Source of the DNA: Lingula anatina
Taxonomy: Eukaryota; Brachiopoda; Lingulata; Lingulida; Lingulidae
Length of the DNA: 64,000 nucleotides
Direction: 5' to 3'
Assembly: GCF_001039355.2 (NCBI RefSeq)
Contig: NW_019774258.1
Span: 124,001-188,000 of the forward strand
The notes beneath the pieces are model-generated. The model was not told where the DNA came from. It searched no databases and saw only the letters and a list, made by a program, of their open reading frames with translations. Below, piece after piece: positions 13,002 to 26,338 of the stretch. Numbering within the stretch: the stretch's first letter is position 1; the number at the start of each line of letters is the position of its first letter. Position numbers and translations under genes: made by a program.

Positions 13002-14434
13002 GGCATGATGCCCTCACAACCCCCCCCCTCTTTTTTTTGACAGATATCAGTATCAATTATGCCCTTTACTCACCATTCTCCTTCAGTTTCATGTTATTAT
13101 CATTCATTTCCAAGTTATTTAGAATTACAGATTTGTCCAGCATACTGTTTTCTTTCCACAGTGACTCCAATGAAATCAATAAAAGCAATCTTGCCACTTC
13201 TACTTGGAAAATAGAACTTCAGCTACGTATTAAATCCTGGCTGTTTCTCTTGTTTAAGTTTCCTTCATTTGCATGTGAGTTGTGTATTGCGACTCAATTT
13301 CATCTCACACTGTTTTGGTTTTGTATTGTGAAAGAAATTCATTCGACAATTGAATAATGCCGCGAGTGTCAGATTCTCTGCAAGCCTGGGTAGATGGTGA
13401 AATGGCGTCAGTTCTTACATGCACTAATCATGCAATGGCTCCTATGCCTCAGAGCTTGCATACAAAATGTGCAAAATAAATCACTAATCTTCACAAATTC
13501 CCAGTCCTCTGCTCTGCTACTATTGCAAATTAAACAGGAAATAAGTTTCATTCAGACTTTACAACCCAACACCCTTGCTAATTCAGCATAAAGATACGAT
13601 GACGAAAGTGAAATGCTACTCCAGCCTCCCTTGAAAAATCTTTGTCATCAAGGTTTTTTCTTTAAGCAGAAAAGAGCAGTTAGTGTGGATGTATTATTGG
13701 CACTGCTGCAAATGATTAGAAATATCCATCGCTCATTCTGACTGGTAAATCCCCTTCTAGGCAGAGAGTGGCTCCAGTCTACTCAAAGAAAATCACAAGA
13801 AATAAGTTTTCTGTGTAGCCCTAGAGACCTTGAAGACTTCACTCCCACATTCTTGAGAAACCTTTCAATTAACTTCTAGAACCTGTAATGTAATAGGATT
13901 TTTCTTGTCTTAATTTGTGTCTCTTTTAAATGGGATGATTCCTTATCTGCTGTCTGTCACACCAGCTCCCTGTTGCCAATGCTTCACTGACTGTCCATCT
14001 AATTCATAGTTGCTCTGTCTCCTATCTACCTGACTTAAATATTTCCAGTATTTATTTGTGCTCTGTTTTTCTTTTCTTTTCTCAACAATAAATTCAGTTT
14101 GATCTGGTATGACGAATTTCCCACCAATCTTTATTACAAAGCCTGCACTTTTTCTATCAATGTGCCAACAGTGTCTCAACAGCGTCTTTTAAATTCTTCA
14201 ATGGTCTAAAAAGATTTTCCATTCCCACACGAAAAAACTCATCCTCTATCAGCATCTTCTAACAACAGACTGAGTGAGTTTTTCCACATTCAAACCCCTA
14301 TAGGTCAACAGCATAAATCTCTCTCCAGGGACTTGGCCTATTGGTCAATCTTCCCCACTTGACAATCAATGATAGTAAATAGAATATCACGCTCACGATT
14401 CAGACTACTTTGATTCCACCACGGAGGAGCGAAG

Positions 14435-14518
14435 ATGGCCAGTCAGTCAATCAGAGTGTCTGCGAAAAGCACCCTCTTGGGGAGACGCAAGTTCCACATC
14501 AGTATCTTCGATGAGTAA
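14435..14518 (+). CDS. Small ORF candidate, 27 codons
   Basis: A short ORF with good start context (GAAGATGG), beginning MASQSIRVSAKSTLLGRR, lies in a locally GC- and CpG-richer patch of the intron. It is very short and unrecognised; it may mark a 5' leader or be chance. Confidence 0.1.
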   Translation: MASQSIRVSAKSTLLGRRKFHISIFDE

Positions 14519-15708
14519 ATATTTCAACACTGGTAAGTTGCACTCTGGAGAGAAAATCCAATCTATTCAAAATGTCCCTCTGAAATGCAGAAATTGCTGA
14601 CCAAACAGAAGCAAGTGTCACTGTTAGATTCCCACCGTTAACAGTGTGAAATTGCTTCTCTGGAGAATAACTTGCTTTTCTATAAATCCTCTAGTTCACA
14701 AATGTCTTTGCTGAAGCTGAACGGATATCAATTCCTAAAGCTTGTCTGTTTTAGAATTAATCGGCATCGGTTGCAAGTTTATCTACACTTGGAAACAGTT
14801 TCTCATGTCTTCTATGAAATAATATCAATTTATCTAACTTTGTCTGCTTTTCAAGTTGGTAGTCTACAATGCAAGTTATGAAGCTGCGGTAACAGTATCA
14901 GATCAAATGCAAAACTATTGCAAATACATCTGCTGTCAGATAAAAGTTAATTTTCAAACCAGTAGGAAATCCAATCTCCTCTGATCTGCATAGGAAACAA
15001 TGAGAAGTCCACTTGACTTTAATGAAATTCCTCCTTGTTGCATTCCCTTTTACTGAGCACTCTGTTTCATGTATGTTCTTTGTTGCTACAGCCAGAAACA
15101 GAGAGCAATATTTACAATGTCTTGCTTTTTAATACCCATAAAATGCATCATCGATGTAAAACACCATGAAGTCCTTGTAAAGTGATTTACTGACACTTTC
15201 CTCACTTCTCTCTCTTTTTAATTTCCTTTTTCATCAGGATGTGCCCCACTTACAAATCCAATCTTTCATCCTGATAAAAATGTTGTCACCATAATCTTTT
15301 GCAAAATGCTCCTATTTTTTATTTCATGGACTGATAAATGATGATCGCAATAGATTCACTTCCTGATATCTTCCACTGCTACAGTATACATCTATCTCCC
15401 TCCCTGTTACTCTCTCCGTCTGTCCCTCCCGTCAGGCACCGTCTTGCTATCTATTATACACTTGATAACACACAAGTGTTACCTCAGGCTTACATAAGTC
15501 CCTAATTTCCTCAGGTCAGACCAATTAGTACAGTAATTATATCACCTTGCAGGTGCCACCAGGAAATAAAGCCTCTCCTAACTCCACTCACCCCAGTCTT
15601 TCCCTATGAACTCCACCGGTTCTTTGATCATTTCAATCTACTAGAATGTATCAGCATGGCAGTTTTCATATGAAGTGGAGATTTATGCTTAAACCATACA
15701 GCTTCACA

Positions 15709-17048
15709 TGGAGATTCAGGGTCCTTAATCAGGTGAAGGGATCCACCTGTTCAAAATGGTCAATCAATGGTTGGAAACAAGTGCTAGGTAGAAGGTGGTC
15801 AAGCTGGCCCAAATTATCCAGCCAATGACCTCAGTAAGCCAGGTATGCAATCCTTAGATAATAGGTGGAATTGAGACAAATTGCTGCATACGGCTCCTGT
15901 GTGGGGTGTCTTGGGTAGAATATTATGGGATGGTAACAGGTGGAAATCTCAGCATTTGATATCATGGTGATACAATTTTGTGACTGCCTGCTGGGATAGA
16001 AATTCCAATTTATTTGGCATCTTCTGGCATTTGATTTTTAAAATCTATTTCAACCAATAATTTTTAAGGTAAATATTGTTAGCCATGTTGACAAAAATTC
16101 ACCCAGTAGCTGGATAAATACAGTGATTGGCACCAATGTTGATCCTCACTTATCTAGATTAAGACTATCTTGTGTAATCAGAAGGAAGTGAAGTCATCAT
16201 CAGGTCTACAGCGGATTATTATCTTTTCACTTTCTGCTCTTCTCTCTAGTCACTGATACCTCTCACAATTTGATTGCCTTTTATCTGATCATGGTAGGCA
16301 TATCGCACCGCTTTCATCACGGCTTGCATTTCCACTTAATCTAATCATGATCTTTGAATTGCAATATTACTTTGCCCTCTGTCACCTTACCTCATAATAC
16401 CCGCAATTATACAGAAGCGCCTGTAATTTCTAGATGCAATATCTTTTTTTTGTCTCAAAAATAATGTTTATTCTGAAACATTTCTATATGAAAGCCTATT
16501 GTTGAGAAAAACAATGATTTTCAAAGTACCTCAGAAATATTCAATCATTTCTAGACACTCTTTTATCAGAAAAAAATGGATTGTATTGACATTCAAATTC
16601 TATGTGCAGTGCAGCTGAAATAAAATTACCTTTGATTATGATGCCATTATAAAGGGGAATCGTCTATTGGGAAAAGTGAGTTGCATAAAGAAGGAAATGA
16701 GGCATAAATGGGATATTTTTTAATTAAGTCCCCAGGTAGGTTTTACATGGAAGGCAATCTTTAGGGAACACTCCATGAATTATAGCTATCCTGATCATGA
16801 CCAATATTTAAATGCATGTTCTGCTGCTTGAATTCAGATCATGATAATTAAAATTTTCCATTTGAACACAGATCATTTGGGAATATTAATTATACTTTTT
16901 TTTCTTTTAATAAATGGATAAATAATTGAATCTAAGGCAAAGCTAGCCCCAAAGGAAACATTAAAAGCCTGATGAAGTCTGCTCTCTCATTAAGAATTAT
17001 GTAAATATTGCAAGGGTATTTCATTATGACACATTGTGCTTTGATAAT
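15709..17048. repeat. Direct duplication, copy 1 (1,340 bp)
   Basis: This segment is repeated at 17198-18537 with a constant offset of 1,489 bp and no indels seen. I noticed only two substitutions, near 16003 (CCAATTT against CCTATTT) and near 16258 (GATACC against GACACC). It holds no exon, only AT-rich intronic sequence with ordinary flanks on its left side. Confidence 0.95.
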
Positions 17049-17197
17049 AGAGAGTTTCGGCAGGACGTTGAACGAGTACGTATACGTGTGACGTAACAGG
17101 TTGTTGCCTTCTACGTCACGACTTTTGGCATACAGCCTCGCCTAGGTTCTCGTCTTGCGTACGTTCTGAACGTGAAGAAGGCTGTTTACACGTAAGN
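17049..17197. other. CpG-rich spacer ending in N between the duplicated copies
   Basis: These 149 bp contain about 14 CpG dinucleotides, against very few in the surrounding kilobases. They include the inverted pair GTGACGTA / TACGTCAC and repeated ACGT tetramers. No ORF of note is present. The position between two near-identical copies, ending at an ambiguous base, suggests a misassembled or error-rich join, although a small inserted element cannot be excluded. Confidence 0.7.
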
Positions 17198-18537
17198 TGG
17201 AGATTCAGGGTCCTTAATCAGGTGAAGGGATCCACCTGTTCAAAATGGTCAATCAATGGTTGGAAACAAGTGCTAGGTAGAAGGTGGTCAAGCTGGCCCA
17301 AATTATCCAGCCAATGACCTCAGTAAGCCAGGTATGCAATCCTTAGATAATAGGTGGAATTGAGACAAATTGCTGCATACGGCTCCTGTGTGGGGTGTCT
17401 TGGGTAGAATATTATGGGATGGTAACAGGTGGAAATCTCAGCATTTGATATCATGGTGATACAATTTTGTGACTGCCTGCTGGGATAGAAATTCCTATTT
17501 ATTTGGCATCTTCTGGCATTTGATTTTTAAAATCTATTTCAACCAATAATTTTTAAGGTAAATATTGTTAGCCATGTTGACAAAAATTCACCCAGTAGCT
17601 GGATAAATACAGTGATTGGCACCAATGTTGATCCTCACTTATCTAGATTAAGACTATCTTGTGTAATCAGAAGGAAGTGAAGTCATCATCAGGTCTACAG
17701 CGGATTATTATCTTTTCACTTTCTGCTCTTCTCTCTAGTCACTGACACCTCTCACAATTTGATTGCCTTTTATCTGATCATGGTAGGCATATCGCACCGC
17801 TTTCATCACGGCTTGCATTTCCACTTAATCTAATCATGATCTTTGAATTGCAATATTACTTTGCCCTCTGTCACCTTACCTCATAATACCCGCAATTATA
17901 CAGAAGCGCCTGTAATTTCTAGATGCAATATCTTTTTTTTGTCTCAAAAATAATGTTTATTCTGAAACATTTCTATATGAAAGCCTATTGTTGAGAAAAA
18001 CAATGATTTTCAAAGTACCTCAGAAATATTCAATCATTTCTAGACACTCTTTTATCAGAAAAAAATGGATTGTATTGACATTCAAATTCTATGTGCAGTG
18101 CAGCTGAAATAAAATTACCTTTGATTATGATGCCATTATAAAGGGGAATCGTCTATTGGGAAAAGTGAGTTGCATAAAGAAGGAAATGAGGCATAAATGG
18201 GATATTTTTTAATTAAGTCCCCAGGTAGGTTTTACATGGAAGGCAATCTTTAGGGAACACTCCATGAATTATAGCTATCCTGATCATGACCAATATTTAA
18301 ATGCATGTTCTGCTGCTTGAATTCAGATCATGATAATTAAAATTTTCCATTTGAACACAGATCATTTGGGAATATTAATTATACTTTTTTTTCTTTTAAT
18401 AAATGGATAAATAATTGAATCTAAGGCAAAGCTAGCCCCAAAGGAAACATTAAAAGCCTGATGAAGTCTGCTCTCTCATTAAGAATTATGTAAATATTGC
18501 AAGGGTATTTCATTATGACACATTGTGCTTTGATAAT
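17198..18537. repeat. Direct duplication, copy 2 (1,340 bp)
   Basis: Near-identical second copy of 15709-17048. It begins immediately after the N at 17197 and returns to unique sequence at 18538. Identity near 99.8% implies either a very recent duplication or an assembly artefact joining two allelic versions. Confidence 0.95.
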
Positions 18538-21500
18538 GAAATACTGGTGTTTTCAGTGCTTATTATTTCAACCTATCATAATAATAACACCATTGTTCTT
18601 ATCAATAACTTCAAAAAATCTAAGTTAAGTTTCCAGGTAAGTTGGTCCATCCTAACTCAGAACAATCAATCCCCGCTTGCCATCTGCTTCCAACTAGGCC
18701 TTCAAACTTTTTAGTCTTTTTAAAACTCAAAAAAAGTAAACAGAAGTCAGGTTATTTTCCTTTTGTATTCAACACGGAGAGACTTCTTCTTTCGAAAATG
18801 TCCACAAAGGCCGAATAGTTCAAAATCAGGCGTGTCAACCACACGATCCAGGGTCAACACACAGACAGAAGACACAGGGCAGTTAACGTGTGATGAATGA
18901 ATACAACATTTTCAGACAACTCACAATAAGACTTTCCACAAACACATTTAAAATCTTTGTTTCCTGAACTTAAGATGGTATTGTAGTTGAGGTTATTTTC
19001 TGACCCCTGGTTATTGAAAACTCATTAAGCCGATACAGAGTGACAGGAGACATTTGGTTGAGTGTATATTGGGTAAAAGTCTTATAATTTCTAAGGTGTC
19101 TCCATTTTCATAAGTTTGCAAATGGACTTAGTGGATACATAAGTAACCAATTTTATTGTCGTAAATTTAAAAAGGGAGGAACTTCCAAACTCCATAAGGA
19201 GAAATTCTTTTATTGGCTCCTGGAGAAAGGTTTCATATCTTAAGTGAATTTAGTGATATTATTACATGTAGCACATGCTGTACTTATGTTGACTTGTGGT
19301 CTTTTCAAATAAGACCCAGAGCAACTGAATGACAGAGAAATGACCAATTTCCCCTATGACATGCCATGCTGTTAACACTTCTCAAATCTTCTCAGTGTCC
19401 ATTATTTGACCACCAACATCGTCAACATTGCCAGACAGACTAAGTCACTGTATCCTACAGTATGTGATCCAACAATAGGAAATTCTTCAATTTGGAAGTG
19501 TTAAATCTTCCAATACAAACAGACAGATTGAAAACAATTTCACTGATGAAAAGGGACTGAAACTCCCTTGTGAAGTGAACGTGACAGCTGCAACAGATTG
19601 GTCACTAAGGTTTCACTTGACCATCCACAGTGGACATGTCTTTCCACTTTATCACTTTGTCAAATTTTGTATAATTTGCCATGGTCATCACTGAAAACTA
19701 AAAGGCATTTCCACCATCTTAATAATGTTTCCCAAACCAATGATATGCTTGAACAAAAGTTTAGAAGACGTGTTCATAATAAAGCCAAAAGCGTGCTTAA
19801 TCCACCTTTACTTTACTTGGATAAATATTGGACTTTTCATTTCTTTCAGAATAACAAATCAAAGCTTTACAGACATTCATTTATGGATTTCATTTCAACT
19901 GCATCTTCATATTATTCAGAATATTGACCTAAGTTAATTGAATCCTTCCGAAATAATTGACAATACTGATAAAATAAAATTACCCAATATTGACAACACT
20001 TCATACAATTTTCACCACAGGGTCATCAGTTCTACACATAACACATATGTCTCCGATGAAAGAATACCTTTTCAAATATGAAACAAACCTGAAATCTTCA
20101 CAAATAGATGTGTGTTCTTGTCTATGGTCAAGTCAACCATCTGCTTCCAGCGCATCAAAATAGCTACAATATATCAAGGTACAATTTCATAATTGCATAA
20201 TGTGTACGGATATATTTGAATGTGCATGAAACGGGTTTTGTTCCCCCACAAAAGAGACTGCCTGAGCCACATGGTGTGATTGGCCCTTAGCCCCAGGGTG
20301 TCTTTGATATCCCCAGGGGGCCCTAAACATTGCACAGTAATCCATAGTAAAACACACATTTGGTTCAGTCTCTTTAACCTATTCTATTACAAATTTAATT
20401 TTGACTGTGACAGCTAGGTATCAATTGTCACAGTATGAAGACCAGGACATGTACTTTAAATCCTTCTTTCTATCATCTTTAAAAGTTTTCCAGAAACATA
20501 ATGGTCTCGTGTCATATTCTACCTCTGATGTGTTATCCTGACAAGGTGCCAAGGAAATAAGCCACCATTTTGTGACCAACCCAGAAATTTCCCCGTAACA
20601 AGCCATAATCTGAAACTACTACCATAATCTGACGTTCTAAATATGTCTGAATTAGCCGCCATTGCTGGACACCACATTATCTGCCATTCCCACACACAAT
20701 GGCTGAGCAAGTCAACCCCAATCTACGAGATGTCTGGGCACCAGACAAATACCCCTCTATTTCTGTTTTGCACTCAATTAAACTGGACACTTTCTCCCCA
20801 CTGGAATCAATAAGGGACCTCCGCCATATTATCTCCTCCAGTTGTTATTAAATGGCTGATCACGGGATTAACTTAAGAAGGCTTTTCAGCATGTAGCAGA
20901 GACTACCTCTATTAGGCTGCTATGTGGAGATGATTGGGTTTATTAAGGTAATGTACTGTCAATATCCCAACTGTCAGCTCAGACTGATCTTTAACGATAA
21001 AGACACTCCCTGAGTACTGCTATTCACCTGTAGATATTATATACAATGAGAGCAGAAATTACTTTTCTTTTCTTCTTCATAGATGAGTTGCATTTTTTGC
21101 TCCAAGCTTTTAATATGGAAGATTTAATTATATGAAGGTATAAATTTAAATATTTTTTCATTTTACCTACTTTTTCAACTTCAACCAAATCCAGATATAC
21201 CTAAAATATCATACTTACTAATTTTTGACATTGGATCTTTTCTCTTTTTTTTTTTTTTTTGACTTGATGACTAAGTAACAAGACAATAAGAATCATGTGT
21301 AAAACTATTTGGGATTTTTTTTTCATTATTTCATCAAATATAAAAAAGAAATCCTTGTATAATCTTTTTTAGTGTATGGCCTTGCCTTATCAATAGCATT
21401 TATTAATGCCTTCTTCTGGCAACAATACTTACAACCAGGTACAAGACATGGGCAATTTATGTTATACAATTGTGTTAGTTGTCCTATAGATTGTGTTAGG

Positions 21501-23109
21501 TTGTGAAGCACAATCCATGTGCACAACACATTCACTTTTCACAAGGCCCTGGCTATGCATATCATTGTGCTAATCCCAAGACTGTAAACTGAAGGTTAAT
21601 TTCCTAAGGAAAAAGGCTTTCCTTTAATGGCCAAAAATCATTACTTTCTAAATAGACAGCATCAATCATATTTCTTTCTAATATTGCCACAAGAAATACT
21701 AGCAGTACTATTACAGAGCCTTTTTCCTCAACCAAACCTTCAAATTTACCAACAGCGTAATTTACAATCACTGGCATATTCCACTACACGAGGCAATCAA
21801 AAGTGTGTCATGCAATTTCTCAATGAAATGTCCCCGTCTTCTTGGGCTGAATAGAAGTTGTTGCAAGATGGTATTGTAGGTAATGTAGGTACTGTTAATT
21901 TTTTTTACTCTGTGTAAGCACTTCTTGGCATATTTCTTATTTGTCTACTATCCTGGCTGAATTTTCACATAAATGATACAACACACACACTCACATGCAT
22001 TCGCACAAAAAGAGGCACACATACCGACATAAAGGCTCTTAGTCCATAATTTTGGAATAATCAAATATATTCTTCATTGATAACTAAGAAAGAGAAACAG
22101 AAGAAAAGCCACTCATACATGGAACATTTTCAGCACTTAGTAATCACAAAACTGCATTAAAAATGAAAGTGTTATCAGATATTTGCACATGAAAAATTCA
22201 TACAATCAATTGACTGGACAGTTCAAGGCACAGGCCTCTTGAGGGGAAATGAATGTTTTTTAACCAAAATAAATCCCATGAGTTCCGCGCTATTTCACAG
22301 AAAGAGTACCTACTAACCCAAATCCAACAATCCTCTAGAGCACAGAATAGTAAATTTCTGATCAATCCTCTCCAACTTATAATCTAAATACCTAAATACC
22401 ATTCCATATATGCCCATTCTGTAACAATGAAACTTCTCAAAATTCCATCTGGCATCTTAACTAAGAAACTACCACATAGGCACATTTTACAAAAGTGAAA
22501 CCCTTTTATCAATACCTTATGCTTGATTTAAGTCCATAAGTTTGTGGTTTTGGTCTTTTGAAGAATTAGTAGTTCTTCTTCTTTTCAATGCTGTTCCATT
22601 TCCATACCTGCTCTCCATCCTTAACATGTATGTGAACAACTTAATCTAGCATGGACCCAGACCAACTATACTTAGAACAACCTTCCTGACTTTTCAGTTC
22701 ATTAAATAAAGCTAAGTTGATCCTAACAGGCACCTGTTAACTACAGGTATTACACCCTGGCCAATCCAGTGCCCTCCAGACAAATTACTGCATACCTTTC
22801 CTTCTTGTTCTTATGTGCACCTTCAACATATTTTACACTGTTGTGTTTATTGAGATGAAAACATTTTCAATACAAAACATGCATCCATCATCTGCACTAA
22901 TTATATGTGTAAATATTGAATGGGATAGAGGAATTAGGTAAGAGAAGGAAACTTGATAAAAATTTCATACATGCCACACATCAAAGGTTTTACATCTCAT
23001 CTAGCATTAATAATGAAATATTATAAAACTAAGAATTTTTGAAGAGTCACTTACAAAATGGTTTATCAGAAAACAATTCATAAAAACAAACAAACAAACA
23101 AAATCTTAC
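18538..23109. other. Intronic DNA downstream of exon 3
   Basis: Mostly unremarkable AT-rich sequence. A CpG-richer patch at about 18770-18900 is open on the minus strand for about 50 codons without start, splice sites or recognisable motif. A T16 run lies at 21245-21260. Confidence 0.5.
20699..20851 (+). CDS. Small ORF candidate, 50 codons
   Basis: An ATG in favourable context (CACAATGG) opens a 50-codon ORF ending in TAA inside the large intron, on the strand opposite the host gene. The peptide begins MAEQVNPNLRDVWAPDKYP and has balanced, protein-like composition, unlike the low-complexity ORFs nearby. No splice sites, homologue or domain is recognised. A chance ORF is quite possible at this length. 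Confidence 0.15.
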   Translation: MAEQVNPNLRDVWAPDKYPSISVLHSIKLDTFSPLESIRDLRHIISSSCY

Positions 23110-23352
23110 TTGGTGGCATAAGGGCACTTCCTCGTGTCGTCTGCACCAAATAATAGGTGGCGTCACTCGCGCTACTCCTTGGGTCACTTCCCCCATAAAG
23201 CCCTGAAGGCGGACGAGGGTCTATTTCTGTATACTGGTGCCGACTCCGAGGTCTGTTAAAACCAATGGGAACTGATTCGTCTAATGGCGGTGGCGGAGGT
23301 GGCGGAATTGGCGGAAGTCTTGGCAATGTTGGAGCCTCCGTGAAGTCAATTA
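23110..23352 (-). CDS. Third coding exon with polyproline motif, symmetric phase 1-1
   Basis: The exon is 243 nt, with acceptor TATCTCATTTAG and donor CCAA|GTAAGA. It continues the frame at residue 163 and runs to residue 243 plus one base. The main feature is a proline-rich run (LPPIPPPPPPPLDE, about residues 175-188), a likely ligand for SH3, WW or EVH1 domains. It is followed by an Arg/Ser/Tyr-rich segment with no hydrophobic core. Teneurin cytoplasmic domains are known to carry SH3-binding proline-rich motifs, which supports but does not prove the assignment. GC content is clearly higher than in the flanking intron. An 18.5-kb intron follows before the next recognised exon; I found no extra exon inside it, but a short one could have been missed. 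Confidence 0.75.
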
Positions 23353-25980
23353 CTAAATGAGATAAAAAAAGATGCAATCAAACAATACACAATCCAAAAA
23401 GGAAATTATCATCCATCAATCCCAGTGGGTTGGCATTTTAAACAATGTAATTAAGTAATGTTAGTGTAATTACAGATATCTGTTAGTGACATTTGGATCA
23501 TATTTGATAGCATCATTGTCAATCCTTTGTGGATTTGCATAAAATTCAAGCTGCTATGATTACCTTCTGTTACAATTCACATTTCAGAATCTTAGCAAAA
23601 AAAGGGAATAAGGTTGGGTGACCAAGGCCTTACCATGGATATTTTATAGAGACTGGTTAATCTCTTTTCTATTATTGCCTCATTATAACCATCTGGCACA
23701 TACTGTTATCTAATGCTGTATATTAACTAAAACCTATTACAGTTGTTCCGGTATTCTTGAAGTCGAGCTGATACACAAAGGTTTAACAATGGAATTTAAC
23801 ATGAAACTTCGTGAGAGATCTCTTGCAGGACCTAAGCCTGGTCAACTGATGAAAAGAAAGCTATCAGTAACAAACCCAAGCAATTCTGATGTAGTGTAGC
23901 TGACTTCAAAAACATTCTTATTACTTTATAAAACACTACTTCATTTCACTTCCCCTTTTTTTCCATACTATATCTACAGGTACCACATACACACTTCCTG
24001 CCAGACCTTTATTAGTTTTTTCAAGCAATCTCCTCTTTGGCGGGATCAATAGCCATGAATAACTGATAGAGGCAATAATGAAGCTGGGTTCAGAAAGGTT
24101 TCATCTGGTTCAAAAATGTTTCAGTAGGTTCAGAGAGGTTCAGTAAAAACAGTTTCAGATCTTTAATAAAAAAGTTTTAGTAGGCATAAAAAGAAAATTC
24201 TTCCATAACATAAAAGTTAGACTGCAAAATAACAAACCAACAAAGGCAAAAACATCCTCTTTATTGGACATAAAAAATTCAGATTGGGACGGTGGTTGTG
24301 ACAGTGAAGATTGTTAGTTAATGAAGGTTTCAAGATGCAGGTGCCTTTTTGTCTAAATACAGTGCTCTCCTGAGGACACGACTAAAATACTGCCTCACAA
24401 AAACTCATCTGAAGCCATCAAATGCAATGTTGACATCATAAGTGCCATCAAGTTATACTGAATAGTGTGGCACATATTTCCTTCCTTACACTAATGTGCA
24501 ATAAGGCAAGACATTCATCAGCATCTTTCTTTCAAATTGCTCTAACATAAAATGGCAATAATCAATGTTTGATACCAGAAAAATGTTTCCTTCTAAAAGT
24601 AGACAACTTGCAAACAGCTATAAAATATATATATATGGTCAACTTACAAAAACAAAGTGAAACATATTTTACTTATACAGTAGTTATGTATTTCAGGTAA
24701 TTTACCTGTGTGTGTGTGTGAGTGTGTGTGTGTGTGCATGTCTTCATGCATTGGAGGTGTTTGTGTGTAATGTTAAAGTCCATATGAGTTTAAACGTATT
24801 CCCAGAATAAAACCTGTGGACATAAATAGCATAAATCGCTACAGAAATGAGGCTTGAATTGGACAGCAATATCACAAAACCCTCATGATAGATCACAATA
24901 CTTGTCATAATTGTAAAAAATATTAGCAAACCAGTTTTCTTGAATCTTGTTATTCTGTCAGAAATATTGACATTCACTTTTTCATCTATTATCACAAGAG
25001 TGATTCAGAGATCACTTTGCTTTGTTCCAGTAATTTTCACATTTAGCTTCATTATTTACATGCATTCAGAAACTGAAGCAAAATCAATGGCCATACACTC
25101 CATAGTAAAACCACCACATGGTTTCATCAAAAATTCATTATTCATTGGGAAACATCTGATATTATGGTAACAACCTAATAGTACTTTCTACCTATACATC
25201 AAGTGTCCAATGTAATGACCCCCAAGGGAACCCCAAATTTGGTCCATGAAATAAAAAAATACTTCACATTTCAGACCGTTGTCAAGGAAACTGAATGATA
25301 TCAATCACATAGGCATATTTGTAAATAGGGATACAAGAACCACTTAAGAGAGGATGTTGTAAGGTTTTCAACAGATGTAAAGTTTGCTCCCTCTTTAAAG
25401 GTACATGAACGTAGAGATAGAATAGTTCAGGAAGATTATATCTCATTAAAATATTATTTTATCTTCAGTGAAGATGAAGTAGTTTAATTTACTACTCAAG
25501 TACTATACTTCAAAATCACTAGTCAATATTTTTTATAATTGTCCAATGTTAATTTGCTATACCCAGTGTTGGGGGGTTGTGGTAGGTGAGATGTACAATT
25601 GTGTTAGGAGAACTCTGCACATTTCTGGTTATCAATATCACCGTTTGCAGGTTCAAGGTACCTCTAATCGCTAGGAATGAATCTCTTTCTTTGGCTTTTG
25701 TTTCATGTCACATTTCCACATAAAGCAATTTACAGTCTGTCTTCGGTTAACATTGCACATATGTAAAATATCTTAAGAATGTTAGCTGCATAATATTATG
25801 TGTATAATTCTGATTTAGCCATTTTTTTTACCTCAAGAGCAAAAATTTATCATTAACTGTCAGACAGTTTCATAAAAATATCAAATCCTTAGTTTTGATA
25901 AAACCTCAATACCATACACAATACCAGACCATGTTTTACGACTGTTTTCAGGTAAGTTAAAAAAAAAAAACACCACTCAC
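23353..25980. other. Intron between exons 2 and 3
   Basis: A 2.6-kb intron containing a (TG)n microsatellite and a short AT run near 24630. No coding segment was seen. Confidence 0.7.
24706..24736. repeat. (TG)n microsatellite
   Basis: TG units interrupted once by GAG, in the intron between exons 2 and 3. Confidence 0.9.
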
Positions 25981-26280
25981 TGTTGGAAGTCCATGGTTCC
26001 TCATAATGTTGCTCTTCATAGCCTGTACAAGGATTTATAGCCACATGTGGTAAGTGTCTCTGTGAACGATGTGCATTCTCCTCAGATGACAGGGAATTAT
26101 GGGAGTTTTTCTTCCTTCGTCTCTCCCTTTTATCATAGTTATAATGTTTTGGAGATCTAACTGGATCTCGTTCAGTGTCAGATTCTGCGTCTCCCTCTGA
26201 TCCGCTAACATCGTAGCTATATAAACGATTCTGATCATAAGAGTCTATTGGCGATATGGCACTTTCTTCTTGTGTGAGAA
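25981..26280 (-). CDS. Second coding exon, symmetric phase 1-1, teneurin-like
   Basis: The exon is 300 nt, with acceptor TTCTGCTTCAG and donor AACA|GTGAGT. It encodes residues 63-162 plus one base and is open only in the frame delivered by the first exon. It contains an acidic serine-rich patch (SGSEGDAESDTERD, about residues 88-101), followed by an SP motif and a basic stretch (KRERRRKK, about 113-120), then Ser- and His-rich sequence. The order acidic patch, Ser-Pro-x-His, then serine-rich tract recalls the cytoplasmic domain of teneurins, where a Gly-Ser-Asp acidic stretch precedes a Ser-Pro-Glu-His. That comparison is from memory, not an alignment. The basic stretch could act as a nuclear localisation signal. 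The length divisible by three and equal phases make it a cassette-exon candidate. The different-frame ORF over the same bases is a shadow. Confidence 0.75.
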
Positions 26281-26338
26281 CTGAAGCAGAAGAATAAAAT
26301 CAAATGAAAGTGACTAAAATAAAAATTTGTGCATATTA

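Larger units (their letters stand above)
9923..15708. other. Intronic DNA with simple repeats
   Basis: AT-rich sequence with a (CT)n run and a poly-C tract near 13020. ORFs of 60-106 codons here look random in composition, and no splice-framed coding segment was found. Confidence 0.55.

Noticed and set aside
18770-18900. Open, CpG-richer minus-strand stretch of about 50 codons
   Set aside because: No start codon, splice signals or recognisable domain; kept only as a note in the intron entry.
19598-19927. 109-codon plus-strand ORF
   Set aside because: Random-looking composition, an overlapping ORF in another frame and no recognisable motif.
26035-26238. 67-codon minus-strand ORF
   Set aside because: Shadow in another frame of the exon at 25981-26280, whose phase-consistent frame differs.
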